A stretch of 64,000 nucleotides of DNA from Nephrocerus scutellatus (lineage: Eukaryota; Arthropoda; Insecta; Diptera; Pipunculidae), in contig OX352761.1 in assembly GCA_947095585.1 (NCBI GenBank), forward strand, positions 80,603,267 through 80,667,266, in the 5' to 3' direction. The notes beneath the pieces were generated by a model. It did not search any database and was not told the origin of the DNA. It was given only the letters and a program-made list of their open reading frames with translations. Shown piece after piece: positions 38,370-50,990 of the stretch (positions within the stretch are counted from its first letter, which is position 1; each line of letters starts with the position of its first letter). The position numbers and the translations under genes are program-made.

Positions 38370-40359
38370 ATCAATAAAGTGCTGGGAGGTCTAAAAGATA
38401 CTGTTGCTCTTGTATACCTAGACGATGTGTTGATTCCCTCGAAAACTGTGTCCGAAGGATTGATACGCTTGGACATGGTCCTGAAAGCATTGACGGACAG
38501 TGGATTTTCCCTTAACGTTGATAAGTGCTACTTTTTACGAACAGAGATTGAATATTTAGGTAGAGAAATATCCTTTGAAGGTATAAGACCTGGGAAATCC
38601 AAAGTGGATGCACTCGTCAGGTCACCTGAACCAACAAATGTAAAAGAAGTCAGACAGTTCATGGGATTGTCCAATTATTTTCGAAGATTCATTCCCGAAT
38701 TTGCTGCTAAAACTAAGTGTATCACGTCACTAACGAAGCAGGGGGAAAGTTTATGTGGACTGTGGAGTGTGAAAAGGCTAGACACTATATAACAGATCAG
38801 CTTACCAAAAGACCGATACTGGTTGTTTTCGATCCAACTCGAGAAACGGAGTTGCACACAGATGCAAGTTCTATTGGACTTGGTGCTATATTGTTGCAAA
38901 GTGAAGATGGACAGCATCATGTGGTAGCTTATTACAGCCAGACAACAAAACCTTATGAGACCAAGTATCATAGTTATGAGTTAGAGACTCTAGCAGTTGT
39001 CAATGCTGTTAAGCATTTTCGAACTTATTTACTGGGGATAAAGTTTATAATAGTTACAGACTGTAATGCATTGAAGTCTACTAAAGAAAAGAAAGACCTT
39101 TTACCCAGAGTTGCTAGATGGTGGATCTATCTTCAGGACTTTAAATTTGAAGTCCGTTACCGAAACGGAAAAGCTATGCAGCATGCGGACTATCTGAGTT
39201 GGAATCCGCCGGGTGCGAAGTTGCTGTCAGTTGAACAGAGTGTCCGAAAATTGGTTAAGTGTGGAACAAAGTTTGGATCCGGAAGTTCAAGAAATTATTG
39301 AACGGATTCGAGAGGGTGATACTGACTCAGAGTCGAATTAAATAGTTAAGAGAGGGTTACTATATCGCAAATTGAAAGAAGGTAACAAACTGTATGTACC
39401 AAAACAGTGCTGATTGTCATTAATGAGGCGTTTTCATGAGGACAACTGTCACATTGGTTAGGAAAAAACGTTAACAAAAATGACACAGCATTTTTGGATG
39501 CCAACAATGTCGAGAAATATGAGGAAATTCGTTAATTCCTGTTTAATATTTCTGGTTGCAAAAAGGCCGTCGGGCAAGAAACAATCAGAGTTGCATCCAT
39601 TTGATAAGTTGCCGATACCGTTTCATACAGTACATGTAGATTGTATGGGGCCATTCGATGGGCCCATTCGATAATCGATAAATTTTAATTATCGTTGACT
39701 CGTTTACGAAGTTTTTTATTCTTTCACCATGTAAAACATTGCAAGCTACCGAGACTGTACGTCTCATGGGTGATTTCGTCATGTTGTTTGGTACACCCTG
39801 TCGTATCATCAGTGATAAGGGTACCAACTTTACTAGTGAGCTTTTTCAGAAGTTCTGTAAATCCTATGGGATTGATCATCCCACATTTGCTCCTGGCATA
39901 AGTAGAGCTAATGGACAAGTGGAACGCTACGTGGATACCGTTGCCAACTTGTTGAGAACAAATTTGGATGTAAATCTAACGTGGCCGAACTATGTAAGTC
40001 GAATTCAGTTGGCACTTAATACGACGGTAAACAAGACCACGGGGCTATCACCCATAAAAGTTTTAACCGGAATAGATGGTCGAACTCCGGAGATTAGTGC
40101 GCTATTGGCACAGTTGGCATACGGATGTTGGCTGCAAACCGAATCCAAGAGTATGCAAATAGAATGAAAACTCGTTTTGACAAAGATAAATGTAAACCAA
40201 CAGTACTTGCTATTGGAGATAAGGTTATGTACAAAAGCAATCAAATACGAAAATCTAAGCTGAATGCTCAGGACGATTATCATCGCAGCAAGAGAAATCA
40301 TTCGCCCTATAAGAAGCGAAGGTTTCGATACTAATGCAGATGTTGCAATTGGTACGTAG
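38370..40359 (+). pseudogene. Gypsy RT-RNase H-integrase, 3' piece (copy G6b)
   Basis: Re-enters gypsy at INKVLGGLKD. One base is lost in gcaggggg-aaag near 38744, splitting RT from RNase H; RNase H reopens at 38717-39301. RNase H ends in a different frame (NPPGAKLLSVEQSV) from G2-G4 because of one extra g. Integrase (39739-40167) keeps the 57 bp missing from G1 and G3, but about 70 bp of the C-terminal domain is deleted at aatgctca/ggacgatt near 40270, removing the GPYE motif. Confidence 0.88.
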
Positions 40360-40360
40360 T

Positions 40361-40799
40361 AGACTGTTACGAAGATTATTATTGCTTGTCTTGAGATGTG
40401 AATCTCTGGAAGACTGTTATGCAAATTATTATTGCTTGTCTTGAGATGTGATTCTCTGGAAGTCTGTTAAGCAAATTTTTATTGCTTGTCATGAGATGTG
40501 ATTCTCTGGAAGACTGTTAAGAAAATTATTTTTGCTTGTGATTCTCTGGAAGACTGTTAAGCAAATTATTATTGCTTGTCTTGAGATGTGATTCTCTGGA
40601 AGACTGTTAAGCAAATTATTATTGCTTGTCTGGAGATGTGATTCTCTGGAAGACTGTTAAGCAAATTATTATTGTTTGTCTTGAGATGTGATTCTCTGGA
40701 AGACTGTTATACAGATTGCTATTGTTTGTCTTGAGATGTGATTCTCTGGAAGACTGTTACGCAAATTATTATTGCTTGTCTTGAGATGTGATTCTCTGG
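40361..40799 (+). repeat. 50-bp hairpin minisatellite, 9 copies (M6)
   Basis: Nine units with one 40-bp unit, here in the fourth place. Variants include gtcatgag and gtctggag. It starts almost directly after the gypsy stop, because the usual 36-bp gap is shortened. Confidence 0.9.
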
Positions 40800-40968
40800 T
40801 TTTTTTTGTGAAAATCGATTCGATGATTTTCAGGAAAGGATATTTTCGATCTCGTGCGAATATTTGTGGAAAAAAATTTTTTTTTGGACAAATAGATTTC
40901 GGTCTCGAGCGAATATTTTTTTTATTTTTTAAAAACAAATCGGTATTTTCTGGACAAATTAGTGCAAA

Positions 40969-43900
40969 ATGGAAAGTGACCGTTAGAACATTCGTCAAGT
41001 GCTTGAGGCTGGCGATTTGTTTGATGTGGTGGACAGCATTGTTACGAAACCAACAATTGGTAGTGCAGATTATGCGACGAAGTTGGTGACATGGAAAAGG
41101 ATAGACGCCAAAGCTCAGGGTACAATTACCATGGCGAGTCAAAAGCAGCCTTTGCTGCAGATTATGAACTGTGATATGGCAGAATTGATGTGGACAACGC
41201 TCAAGAGCACTTATGAGAAAGCATCGAAATCAAATATAGTATTTTTGCAACAAAAATAGTACAGTTTTACAAATGATCCGGGCGATGGCATTTTAATCGC
41301 ATGACGTTTTAATCGAAGCGGAGGCGATTTCTGACTCAATGGTTATGACAAAGATGATGTCTTTACTGGCGGAATATAACCATTTTCATAGTGCTTGGGA
41401 GTAAGAATTGCGTAGAATCAAACGATGTCGAATTTGCGTGCACGATTAATGGCTACGACTAAAATCTCAAGGACAAATTGTAAGTGTCGAGGTCCAGTGC
41501 CTCGACAAAACGAATCTTTGCAAAGAGAAATGAAAAACGGAACGATTCGTCGGGACGTAAATTCAAGAAAAATAACATAACCAAGTCATGGGGCAAATGT
41601 TTTTCGACTCGAACAAAAGGGAAGCAAATGCATCTACATCCACTGATGCCTTTGCGTGATCGTCGTCAAGTGGCGACAAAGACGCTTGGATTTTGGATTC
41701 CGGTGCAAGCGACCACATAATTCATCGACGTAATTGGTTAAAGAATTTAACAAATGTATCGATGGCTCGAAAATCCTCGCTGAAGGAAAGGGTGACATTG
41801 ATGTTTTGGCGTTTAACGGCTACGAATGGATTCGCAAAAATATTGCTAATTTTTTATATGTATCTGGAATTCACATGAATCTATAATCTTCGGGAAAAGC
41901 ATTGATCGTGTATATATATTGCGTTCCAACAATAAACGATGTGAAATAATAAAGGATGGAGACACCTTTGCAGTGGGAGTTCGAAGAGAGCGATTATTTT
42001 AGATGCTGTTCAAAGTAATTGAACCAAAGAGGGTCGATGTGGCTGTGGCAAACGATCAAAAAATTTCGATTCGAGCATGGCATGAGCGATTGGGACATCA
42101 AAATATCGTACATGTGAGGAAATTTCTGCGAACTACGAAATTTATTTTATAGACGAAGAGTTCGCATGTGAGGCGTGCGCATAAGGGAAGCATCATCGAA
42201 AGAGATTAGAGCTTCGTGAGGAAAACTCAAAGAAGTGCGGATGTTTGCGGGCAAGTCAAACAACTTCAATCGGCGGCTCGAGGTATTTTTTGCTTTTAAA
42301 AGACAGTGAAGTGTGTATTCATCGGATAAGACAATGATTCTAAGAGATATCGTGTCTGGAATCCGGAGACGAACAAAATGCAAGTTACATGTGACGTGTT
42401 TATCTGTTGCAACACTGGACATCGAAAGTGCAAAAAAAAAACTAACGAAAGTTTAATGGAGTCCGAAGACGAATCGGGTGAGAATGCAAATATGGAGATG
42501 ACGGCGGTGCAAACAATTGATAGTGAAAATCGTTCAGAACCGATTGCACGATCGGAGTATAATTGTGTCAAAATAGTTGACGTATTCAGCAGAGGTGAAT
42601 CCCGCAATGTTGACAGTCAGCGAAGAGCCAAGAACCTACGAAGAAGTAATTGAATCTAGTGAACATGAGCAGTGGGAGCAGGCAATGCACGAGGACCTTA
42701 ATTCACTTATTAAGAATCATACGTGGAGTTTGGTCAAGCTTCCAAATGACCAAAAAGTAATGGATAATCGTTGGGTTTTCAAATGGAAACAAAAAAAGTG
42801 GTAGTGCATTGTTTTACCCAGGAGTATGGGATCGACTATGAAGAAACGCTCAGTCCAGTGGTTAAGTTTACGTCTATTCGGGCAATTTTGGCGATGTCAG
42901 CATCAAAACAAATGAAACTGCAGCAATTCGATGTGAAAACGGATTTTTTAAATGGAGATTTAGAAGAGGACCTTTATATGAGTCAACCAATCGGATACGA
43001 TTGTTCATTGGCAAATTCAAATTCAAGGCCAGTGAAGCGGATCCGTGTGTATTTATACACAATGAAGAGGGAAGCATGATGATTCTTGCGATTTATGTCG
43101 ATTGCGAAAATACAGAAAACGCGAAGAATATTTTGACAGTGATCGAACATTTGCACAAGGGATTTGAAATCAAGTTTTTTGGGGCTCGAAATTGTTCAGC
43201 GATCTGACGGATCGATTCATGTACATCAGCAGGCGTATTCAAAAGAAGGGTTTGAACCGTTTTGGTATGGCAAACTGTAATACAGTGGCAACACCATTAA
43301 ACAGTATACAGAATCTTCGAGATTTTGAGGCGGATGCTAAAATTGAGTTCCCATATCGTGAAGCAGTCGGTAGTTTAATGTATTTGGCAGTGGCAATGCG
43401 ATCAGACATTAGTTTTGCTATCGGCAACGTCAGTCGGCATATGGAAAAACTGGCGATAGCTCACGTGAATGCAGTGAAGCGTATTTTGAAATACGTAAAA
43501 GCAACAAGGGACATGGATATTCTATACGTGGCAAATGTTGATTTGTTGCTTTGTGGATACAGCGACGCAGACTATGCAGGTGACATCGAAACCAGGTAAA
43601 CGACGTCTGGATATGCCTCATATTTAGAAATGACATAATCAGTTGGGGCTCTAAGCGTCAAAAACCGGTGGCGTTATCAACAACGGAGTCCGAGTATATA
43701 GCGGCCTCAAATGCAGTAAAAGAATTGGTGTGGCTGCAGAGATTGTTGTCGGAATTGTTATGGACTGACTTGAAAAGGCCAATATTCTATATGGATATTC
43801 AGAGTGCGATTCGATTAGTAAAGAATCCAGATTTTCACAAGCGAACTAAGCACATTGATGTGCAGTATCGTTTTATCCGCGAGAAGTAAAACAAAGAAAT

Positions 43901-44021
43901 TTTTGATCTGGTGAATGTGGCGATGGATGAACAAGTGGCAGACATTATGACGAAGGCGTTGCCAAAGAACAAGCATAAATATTTTCGTGCAATGATGAGC
44001 AATATGTCAAAATTGATTTAG
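40969..44021 (+). pseudogene. Ty1/copia gag-pol, internally deleted (copy C6)
   Basis: Shortest full-ended copia copy. Gag 40999-41259 is open. It lacks the 59-bp pre-knuckle duplication, but the CCHC knuckle itself is deleted (gtttttc joined to gactcg near 41604). The protease motif is followed by ataattcatc. The integrase core is removed: gcttttaaaaga is fused to cagtgaagtg at 42303, skipping both catalytic regions. Only a single RT segment is present. RT still reads YVDC; RNase H 43192-43599 is open. Confidence 0.9.
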
Positions 44022-44404
44022 TTTCATTTAATCGATTCCGTTTTTTTTATTTGGTAAATTGGAAGTAAAAGTGGGAATATTGAAATTCATGAATTCGTGT
44101 ATTTAAAAGACGAAAAACAACACGCAGTGTTCGTTTTGAATTGTTCTATTTTTCAGAAATTTTCAGATTTAGAAGTTATTATTCTGAATAAAACAAGCAA
44201 ATAATAATGACGTGTTTTACTTCTCATCCATTATATTCAACACACAAATCAGAATAAATTTAACAATTCTTTTGCACTCAACAGATTTCTCCTAAGTGCT
44301 ATACTTTTTAAATTATTTGCAAAAACTCGAAAAATTGTCCAAGTAAACTGTTACTTCTGGGTGTCAGATTTCCATCAAAATCAACTAGCTCCTCACAACT
44401 TAAC
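44022..44404 (+). repeat. Copia 3' non-coding spacer (S6)
   Basis: Counterpart of the other spacers, with AATAAA near 44190 and the variant cttctcatcc. It ends at the gypsy joint. Confidence 0.6.
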
Positions 44405-44424
44405 ATAATATAATAAGAGACAGT

Positions 44425-46787
44425 GAGTCACCTTTTGCCAGTGCAGTAATATTGGTAAAAACGAAGAATGGCCAAAACCATCTTTGTGTTGACTATCGGG
44501 ACCTCAACCGTATTACGGTGAAAGATCGGTATCCGTTACCGAGAATTGACGATCAACTGGATCAATTGTTTTTATACCTCGTTATATATGGCCTTTGGTT
44601 TATATCAGATCCCAGTAGAAGAAAGTGCAGTTGAGAAAACGGCTTTTGTAACGCCGGATGGGCATTTTGAATACCTACGAATGCCTTTTGGTTTGGCTAA
44701 TGCCCCAGCTGTGTTCCAGAGAGCCATCAATAAAGTGCTGGGAGGTCTAAAAGATACTGTTGCTCTTGTATACCTAGACGATGTGTTGATTCCCTCGAAA
44801 TCTGTGTCCGAAGGATTGATACGCTTGGACATGGTCCTGAAAGCATTGACGGACAGTGGATTTTCCCTTAACGTTGATAAGTGCTACTTTTTACGAACAG
44901 AGATTGAATATTTAGGTAGAGAAATATCCTTTGAAGGTATAAGACCTGGGAAATCCAAAGTGGATGCACTCGTCAGGTCACCTGAACCAACAAATGTAAA
45001 AGAAGTCAGACAGTTCATGGGATTGTCCAATTATTTTCGAAGATTCATTCCCGAATTTGCTGCTAAAACTAAGTGTATAAGGTCACTAACGAAGCAGGGG
45101 GAAAAGTTTATGTGGACTGTGGAGTGTGAAAAGGCTAGACACTATATAATAGATCAGCTTACCAAAAGACCGATACTGGTTATTTTCGATCCAACTCGAG
45201 AAACGGAGTTGCACACAGATGCAAGTTCTGTTGGAATTGGTGCTATATTGTTGCAAAGTGAAGATGGACAACATCATGTGGTAGCTTATTACAGCCAGAC
45301 AACAAAACCTTATGAGACCAAGTATCATAGTTATGAGTTAGAGACTCTAGCAGTTGTCAATGCTGTTAAGCATTTTCGAACTTATTTACTGGGGATAAAG
45401 TTTATAATAGTTACAGACTGTAATGCATTGAAGTCTACTAAAGAAAAGAAAGACCTTTTACCCAGAGTTGCTAGATGGTGGATCTATCTTCAGGACTTTA
45501 AATTTGAAGTCCGTTACCGAAAAGGAAAAGCTATGCAGCATGCGGACTATCTGAGTCGGAATCCGCCGGGTGCGAAGTTGCTGTCAGTTGAACAGAGTGT
45601 CCGAAAATTGGTTAAGTGTGGAACAAAGTTTGGATCCGGAAGTTCAAGAAATTATTGAACGGATTCGAGAGGGTGATACTGACTCAGAGTCGAATTAAAT
45701 AGTTAAGAGAGGGTTACTATATCGCAAATTGAAAGAAGGTAACAAACTGTATGTACCAAAACAGTGCCGATTGTCATTAATGAGGCGTTTTCATGAGGAC
45801 AACTGTCACATTGGTTAGGAAAAAACGTTAACAAAAATGACACAGCATTTTTGGATGCCAACAATGTCGAGAAATGTGAGGAAATTCGTTAATTCCTGTT
45901 TAATTTTTCTGGTTGCAAAAAGGCCGTCGGGCAAGAAACAATCAGAGTTGCATCCATTTGATAAGTTGCCGATACCGTTTCATACAGTACATGTAGATTG
46001 TATGGGACCATTCGATGGGTCCATTCGATAATTGATAAATTTTAATTATCGTTGACTCGTTTACGAAGTTTTTTATTCTTTCACCATGTAAAACATTGCA
46101 ACCTACCGAGACTGTACGTCTCATGGGTGATTTCGTCATGTTGTTTGGTACACCCTGTCGTATCATCAGTGATAAGGGTACCAACTTTACTAGTGAGCTT
46201 TTTCAGAAGTTCTGTAAATCCTATGGGATTGATCATCCCACAATTGCTCCTGGCATAAGTAGAGCTAATGGACAAGTGGAACGCTACGTGGATACCGTTG
46301 CCAACTTGTTGAGAACAAATTTGGATGTAAATCTAACGTGGCCGAACTATGTAAGTCGAATTCAGTTGGCACTTAATACGACGGTAAACAAGACCACGGG
46401 GCTATCACCCATGAAAGTTTTAACCGGAATAGATGGTCGAACTCCGGAGATTAGTGCGCTGTTGGCACACTTGGCATACTGATGTTGGCTGCAAACCGAA
46501 TCCAAGAGTATGCAAATAGAATGAAAACTAGTTTTGTCAGAGATAAATGTAAACCAACAGTACTTGCTATTGGAGATAAGGTTATGTACAAAAGCAATCA
46601 AATACGAAAATCTAAGCTGAATGCTCACTTTCAGGGACCTTATGAAGTTGTTGGCATATTACCAAACGATAGATACAAGCTCAAGAATGGAATTAATAGG
46701 ACGATTATCATCGCAGCAAGAGAAATCATTCGCCCTATAAGAAGCGAAGGTTTCGATACTAATGCAGATGTTGCAATTGGTACGTAG
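44425..46787 (+). pseudogene. Ty3/gypsy pol, best-preserved copy (G7)
   Basis: Its main frame, 44546-45658 (370 codons), is the longest open frame in the window. It covers RT from [12 protein letters not shown] through MPFGLANAP and YLDDV (near 44770-44784), the RT connection, and RNase H (HTDASSVGIGA, TDCNALKST) to HADYLSRNPPG. The Asp of SLDMAFG, one of the RT metal ligands, is replaced by Tyr here (gttatatatgg), so even this copy should be inactive. The upstream frameshift shared by all copies remains. Integrase 46096-46482 and 46482-46787 is split by a stop at tactga. Confidence 0.9.
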
Positions 46788-46823
46788 TCAAGAATCTATA
46801 ATAAATTCTGAGCTTGATATTAA

Positions 46824-47262
46824 AGACTGTTACGAAGATTATTATTGCTTGTCTTGAGATGTGAATCTCTGGAAGACTGTTATGCAAATTATTATTGCTT
46901 GTCTTGAGATGTGATTCTCTGGAAGACTGTTAAGCAAATTTTTATTGCTTGTCATGAGATGTGATTCTCTGGAAGACTGTTAAGCAAATTATTTTTGTTT
47001 GTGATTCTCTGGAAGACTGTTAAGCAAATTATTATTGCTTGTCTTGAGATGTGATTCTCTGGAAGACTGTTAAGCAAATTATTATTGCTTGTCTGGAGAT
47101 GTGATTCTCTGGAAGACTGTTAAGCAAATTATTATTGTTTGTCTTGAGATGTGATTCTCTGGAAGACTGTTATACAGATTGCTATTGTTTGTCTTGAGAT
47201 GTGATTCTCTGGAAGACTGTTACGCAAATTATTATTGCTTGTCTTGAGATGTGATTCTCTGG
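46824..47262 (+). repeat. 50-bp hairpin minisatellite, 9 copies (M7)
   Basis: Unit pattern as 40361-40799, with the short unit reading tttttgtttgtgattc. The leader after it (47263-47418) has lost its long poly-T tract (gaatatgccaaccaaatcgg). Confidence 0.9.
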
Positions 47263-47418
47263 TTTTTTTTGTGAAAATCGATTCGATGATTTTCAGGAAA
47301 GGATATTTTCGATCTCGTGCGAATATTTGTGGAAAAAAATTTTTTTTTTGACAAATAGATTTCGGTCTCGAGCGAATATGCCAACCAAATCGGTATTTTC
47401 TGGACAAATTAGTGCAAA

Positions 47419-50400
47419 ATGGAAAGTGACCGTTAGAACATCCGTCAAGTGCTTGAGGCTGGCGATTTATTTGATGTGGTGGACAGCATTGTTACGAAAC
47501 CAACAATTGGTAGTGCAGATTATGCGACGAAGTTGGTGACATGGAAAAGGATAGACGCCAAAGCTCAGGGTACAATTACCATGGCGAGTCAAAAGCAGCC
47601 TTTGCTGCAGATTATGAACTGTGATATGGCAGAATTGATGTGGACAACGCTCAAGAGCACTTATGAGAAAGCATCGAAATCAAATATAATATTTTTGCAA
47701 CAAAAATAGTACAGTTTTACAAAGGATCCGGGCGATGGCATTGCGACGTTTTTATCGAAGCGGAGGCGATTTCTGACTCAATGGTTATGACAAAGATGAT
47801 GTCTTTACTGGCGGAATATAACCATTTTCATAGTGCTTGGGAGTAAGAATTGCGTAGAATCAAAAGATGTCGAATTTGCGTGCACGATTAATGTCTACGA
47901 CTAAAATCTCAAGGACAAATTGAAAGTGTCGAGGTCCAGTGCCTCGAAAAAACGAATCTTTGCAAAGAGAAATGAAAAACGGAACGATTCGTCGGGACGT
48001 AAATTCAAGAAAAATAACAAAACCAAGTCAAGGGGCAAATGTTTTTCTTGTGGTGGTGAAGCGCACTGGAAGCGAGATTGTCCACAGAAGAAAAGCGACT
48101 CGAACAAAAGGGAAGCGAATGCATCTACATCCACTGATGCCTTTGCGTGATCGTCGTCAAGTGCCGACAAAGACGCTTGGATTTTGGATTACGGTGCAAG
48201 CGACCACATAAGTCATCGACGTGATTGGTTAAAGAATTTAGCAAATGTATCGATGGCTCGAAAATCCTCGCTGAAGGAAAGGGCGACATTGATGTTTTGG
48301 CGTTTAACGGCTACGAATGGATTCGCAAAAATATTGCTAATTTTTTATATGTATCTGGAATTTACATGAATCTATAATCTTCGGGAAAAGCATTGATCGT
48401 GTATATATATTGCGTTCCAACAATAAACGATGTGAAATAATAAAGGATGGAGACACCTTTGCAGTGGGAGTTCGAAGAGAGCGATTATTTTAGATGCTGT
48501 TCAAAGTAATTGAACCAACGAGGGTCGATGTGGCTGTGGCAAACGATCAAAAAATTTCGATTCGAGCATGGCATGAGCGATTGGGACATCAAAATGTCGT
48601 ACATGTGAGGAAATTTCTGCGAACTACGAAATTGATTTTATAGACGAAGAGTTCGCATGTGAGGCGTGCGCATAAGGGAAGCATCATCGAAAGAGATTAG
48701 AGCTTCGTGAGGAAAACTCAAAGAAGTGCGGATGTTTGCGGCAAGTCAAACAACTTCAATCGGCGGCTCGAGGTATTTTTTGCTTTTAAAAGACAGTGAA
48801 GTGTGTATTCATCGGATATGACAATGATATCGTGTCTGGAATCCGGAGACGAACAAAATGCAAGTTACATGTGACGTGTTTATCTGTTGCAACACTGGAC
48901 ATCGAAAGTGCAAAAAAAAACTAACGAAAGTTTAATGAAGTCTGAAGACGAATCGGGTGAGAATGCAAATATGGAGATGACGGCGGTGCAAACAATTGAT
49001 AGTGAAAATCGTTCAGAATCGATTGCACGATCGGAGTAAAATTGTGTCAAAAAAGTTGACGTATTCAGCAGAGGTGAATCCCGCAATGTTGACAGTCAGC
49101 GAAGAGCCAAGAACCTACGAAGAAGTAATTGAATCTAGTGAACATGAGCAGTGGGAGCAGGCAATGCACGAGGACTTTAATTCACTTATTAAGAATCATA
49201 CATGGAGTTTGGTCAAGCCTCCAAATGACCAAAAAGTAATGGATAATCGTTGGGTTTTCAAATGGAAACAAAAAAAGTGGTAGTGCATTGTTTTACCCAG
49301 GAGTATGGGATCGACTATGAAGAAACGCTCAGTCCAATGGTTAAGTTTACGTCTATTTGGGCAATGATTCTAATGGATATCGTGTCTGGAATCCGGAGAC
49401 GAACAAAATGCAAGTTACATGTGACGTGTTTATCTGTTGCAACACTAGACATCGAAAGTGCAAAAAAAAACTAACGAAAGTCCGAAAACGAATCGGGTGA
49501 GAATGCAAATATGGAGATGACGGCGGTGCAAACAATTGATAGTGAAAATCGTTCAGAATCGATTGCACGATTGGAGTAAAATTGTGTCAAAATAGTTGAC
49601 GTATTCAGCAGAGGTGAATCCCGCAATGTTGACAGTCAGCGAAGAGCCAAGAACCTACGAAGAAGTAATTGAATCTAGTGAACATGAGCAGTGGGAGCAG
49701 GCAATGCACGAGGACTTTAATTCACTTATTAAGAATCATACGTGGAGTTTGGTCAAGCTTCCAAAAAGTAATGGATAATCGTTGGGTTTTCAAATGGAAA
49801 CAAAAAAAGTGGTAGTGCATTGTTTTACCCAGGAGAATGGGATCGATTATGAAGAAACGCTCAGTCCAGTGGTTAAGTTTACGTCTATTCGGGCAATTTT
49901 GGCGATGCCAGCATCAAAACAAATGAAACTGCAGCAATTCGATATGAACACGGATTTTTTAAATGGAGATTTAGAAGAGGACCTTTATATGAGTCAACCA
50001 ATCGGATACGATTGTTCATTGGCAAATTCAAATTCAAGGCCAGTGAAGCGGATCCGTGTGTATTTATACACAATGAAGAGGGCAGCATGATGATTCTTGC
50101 GATTTATGTCGATTGCGAAAATACAGAAAACGCGAAGAATATTTTGACAGTGATCGAACATTTGCACAAGGGATTTGAAATCAAGTTTTTTGGGGCTCGA
50201 AATTGTTCAGCGATCTGACGGATCGATTCATATACATCAGCAGGCGTATTCAAAAGAAGGGTTTGAACCGTTTTGGTATGGCAAACTGTAATACAGTGGC
50301 AACACCATTAAACAGTACACAGAATCTTCGAGATTTTGAGGCGGATGCTAAAATTGAGTTCCCATATCGTGAAGCAGTTGGTAGTTTAATGTATTTGGCA

Positions 50401-50990
50401 GTGGCAACGCGATCAGACATTAGTTTTGCTATCGGCAACGTCAGTCGGCATATGGAAAAACTGGCGATAGCTCACGTGAATGCAGTGAAGCGTGTTTTGA
50501 AATACGTAAAAGCAACAAGGGACATGGGTATTCTATACGTGGCAAATGTTGCTTTGTGGATACAGCGACGCAGACTATGCAGGTGACATCGAAACCAGGT
50601 AAACGACGTCTGGATATGCCTCATATTTAGAAATGACATAATCAGTTGGGGCTCTAAGCGTCAAAAACCGGTGGCGTTATCAACAACGGAGTCCGAGTAT
50701 ATAGCGGCCTCAAATGCAGTAAAAGAATTGGTGTGGCTGCAGAGATTGTTGTCGGAATTGTTATGGACTGACTTGAAAAGGCCAATATTCTATATGGATA
50801 TTCAGAGTGCGATTCGATTAGTAAAGAATCCAGATTTTCACAAGCGAACTAAGCACATTGATGTGCAGCATCATTTTATCCACGAGAAGTAAAACAAAGA
50901 AAGTTTCGATCTGGTGAATGTGGCGATGGATGAACAAGTGGCAGACATTATGACGAAGGCGTTGCCAAAGAACAAGCATAAATATTTTCG
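47419..50990 (+). pseudogene. Ty1/copia gag-pol, internally deleted (copy C7)
   Basis: Gag 47449-47709 is open and the zinc knuckle is intact and in frame (47920-48150 includes CFSCGGEAHWKRDC). There is no 59-bp duplication, so this is the least altered gag in the array. The protease motif is changed to DYGAS (gattacggtgc), losing the Ser after the catalytic Asp. The integrase-core deletion is the same as in C6 (near 48793), followed by a further 8-bp loss. Two RT segment copies are present; 4 codons (NDQK region) are missing near 49765. The last about 50 bp of the coding end is fused to the spacer at ttttcg/tttttt (50990), so the MSKLI-stop is absent. Confidence 0.9.

Larger units (their letters stand above)
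36599..44404 (+). repeat. Array monomer 5 (with copia insert in gypsy RT)
   Basis: It carries the same gypsy-copia-gypsy sandwich as monomer 2 (copia insert 37270-38369), then minisatellite 40361-40799 and copia C6 40969-44021. The spacer just before it has an extra caacttaac direct duplication at about 36590. Its copia half lacks the 59-bp gag duplication of the copies to the left. Confidence 0.85.

Noticed and set aside
40669..41142. 157-codon minus-strand frame across minisatellite and leader
   Set aside because: It is the antisense translation of the 50-bp repeat (ENHISRQ-type motif recurring) plus the antisense of copia gag. It has no domain and is explained by repeat composition.
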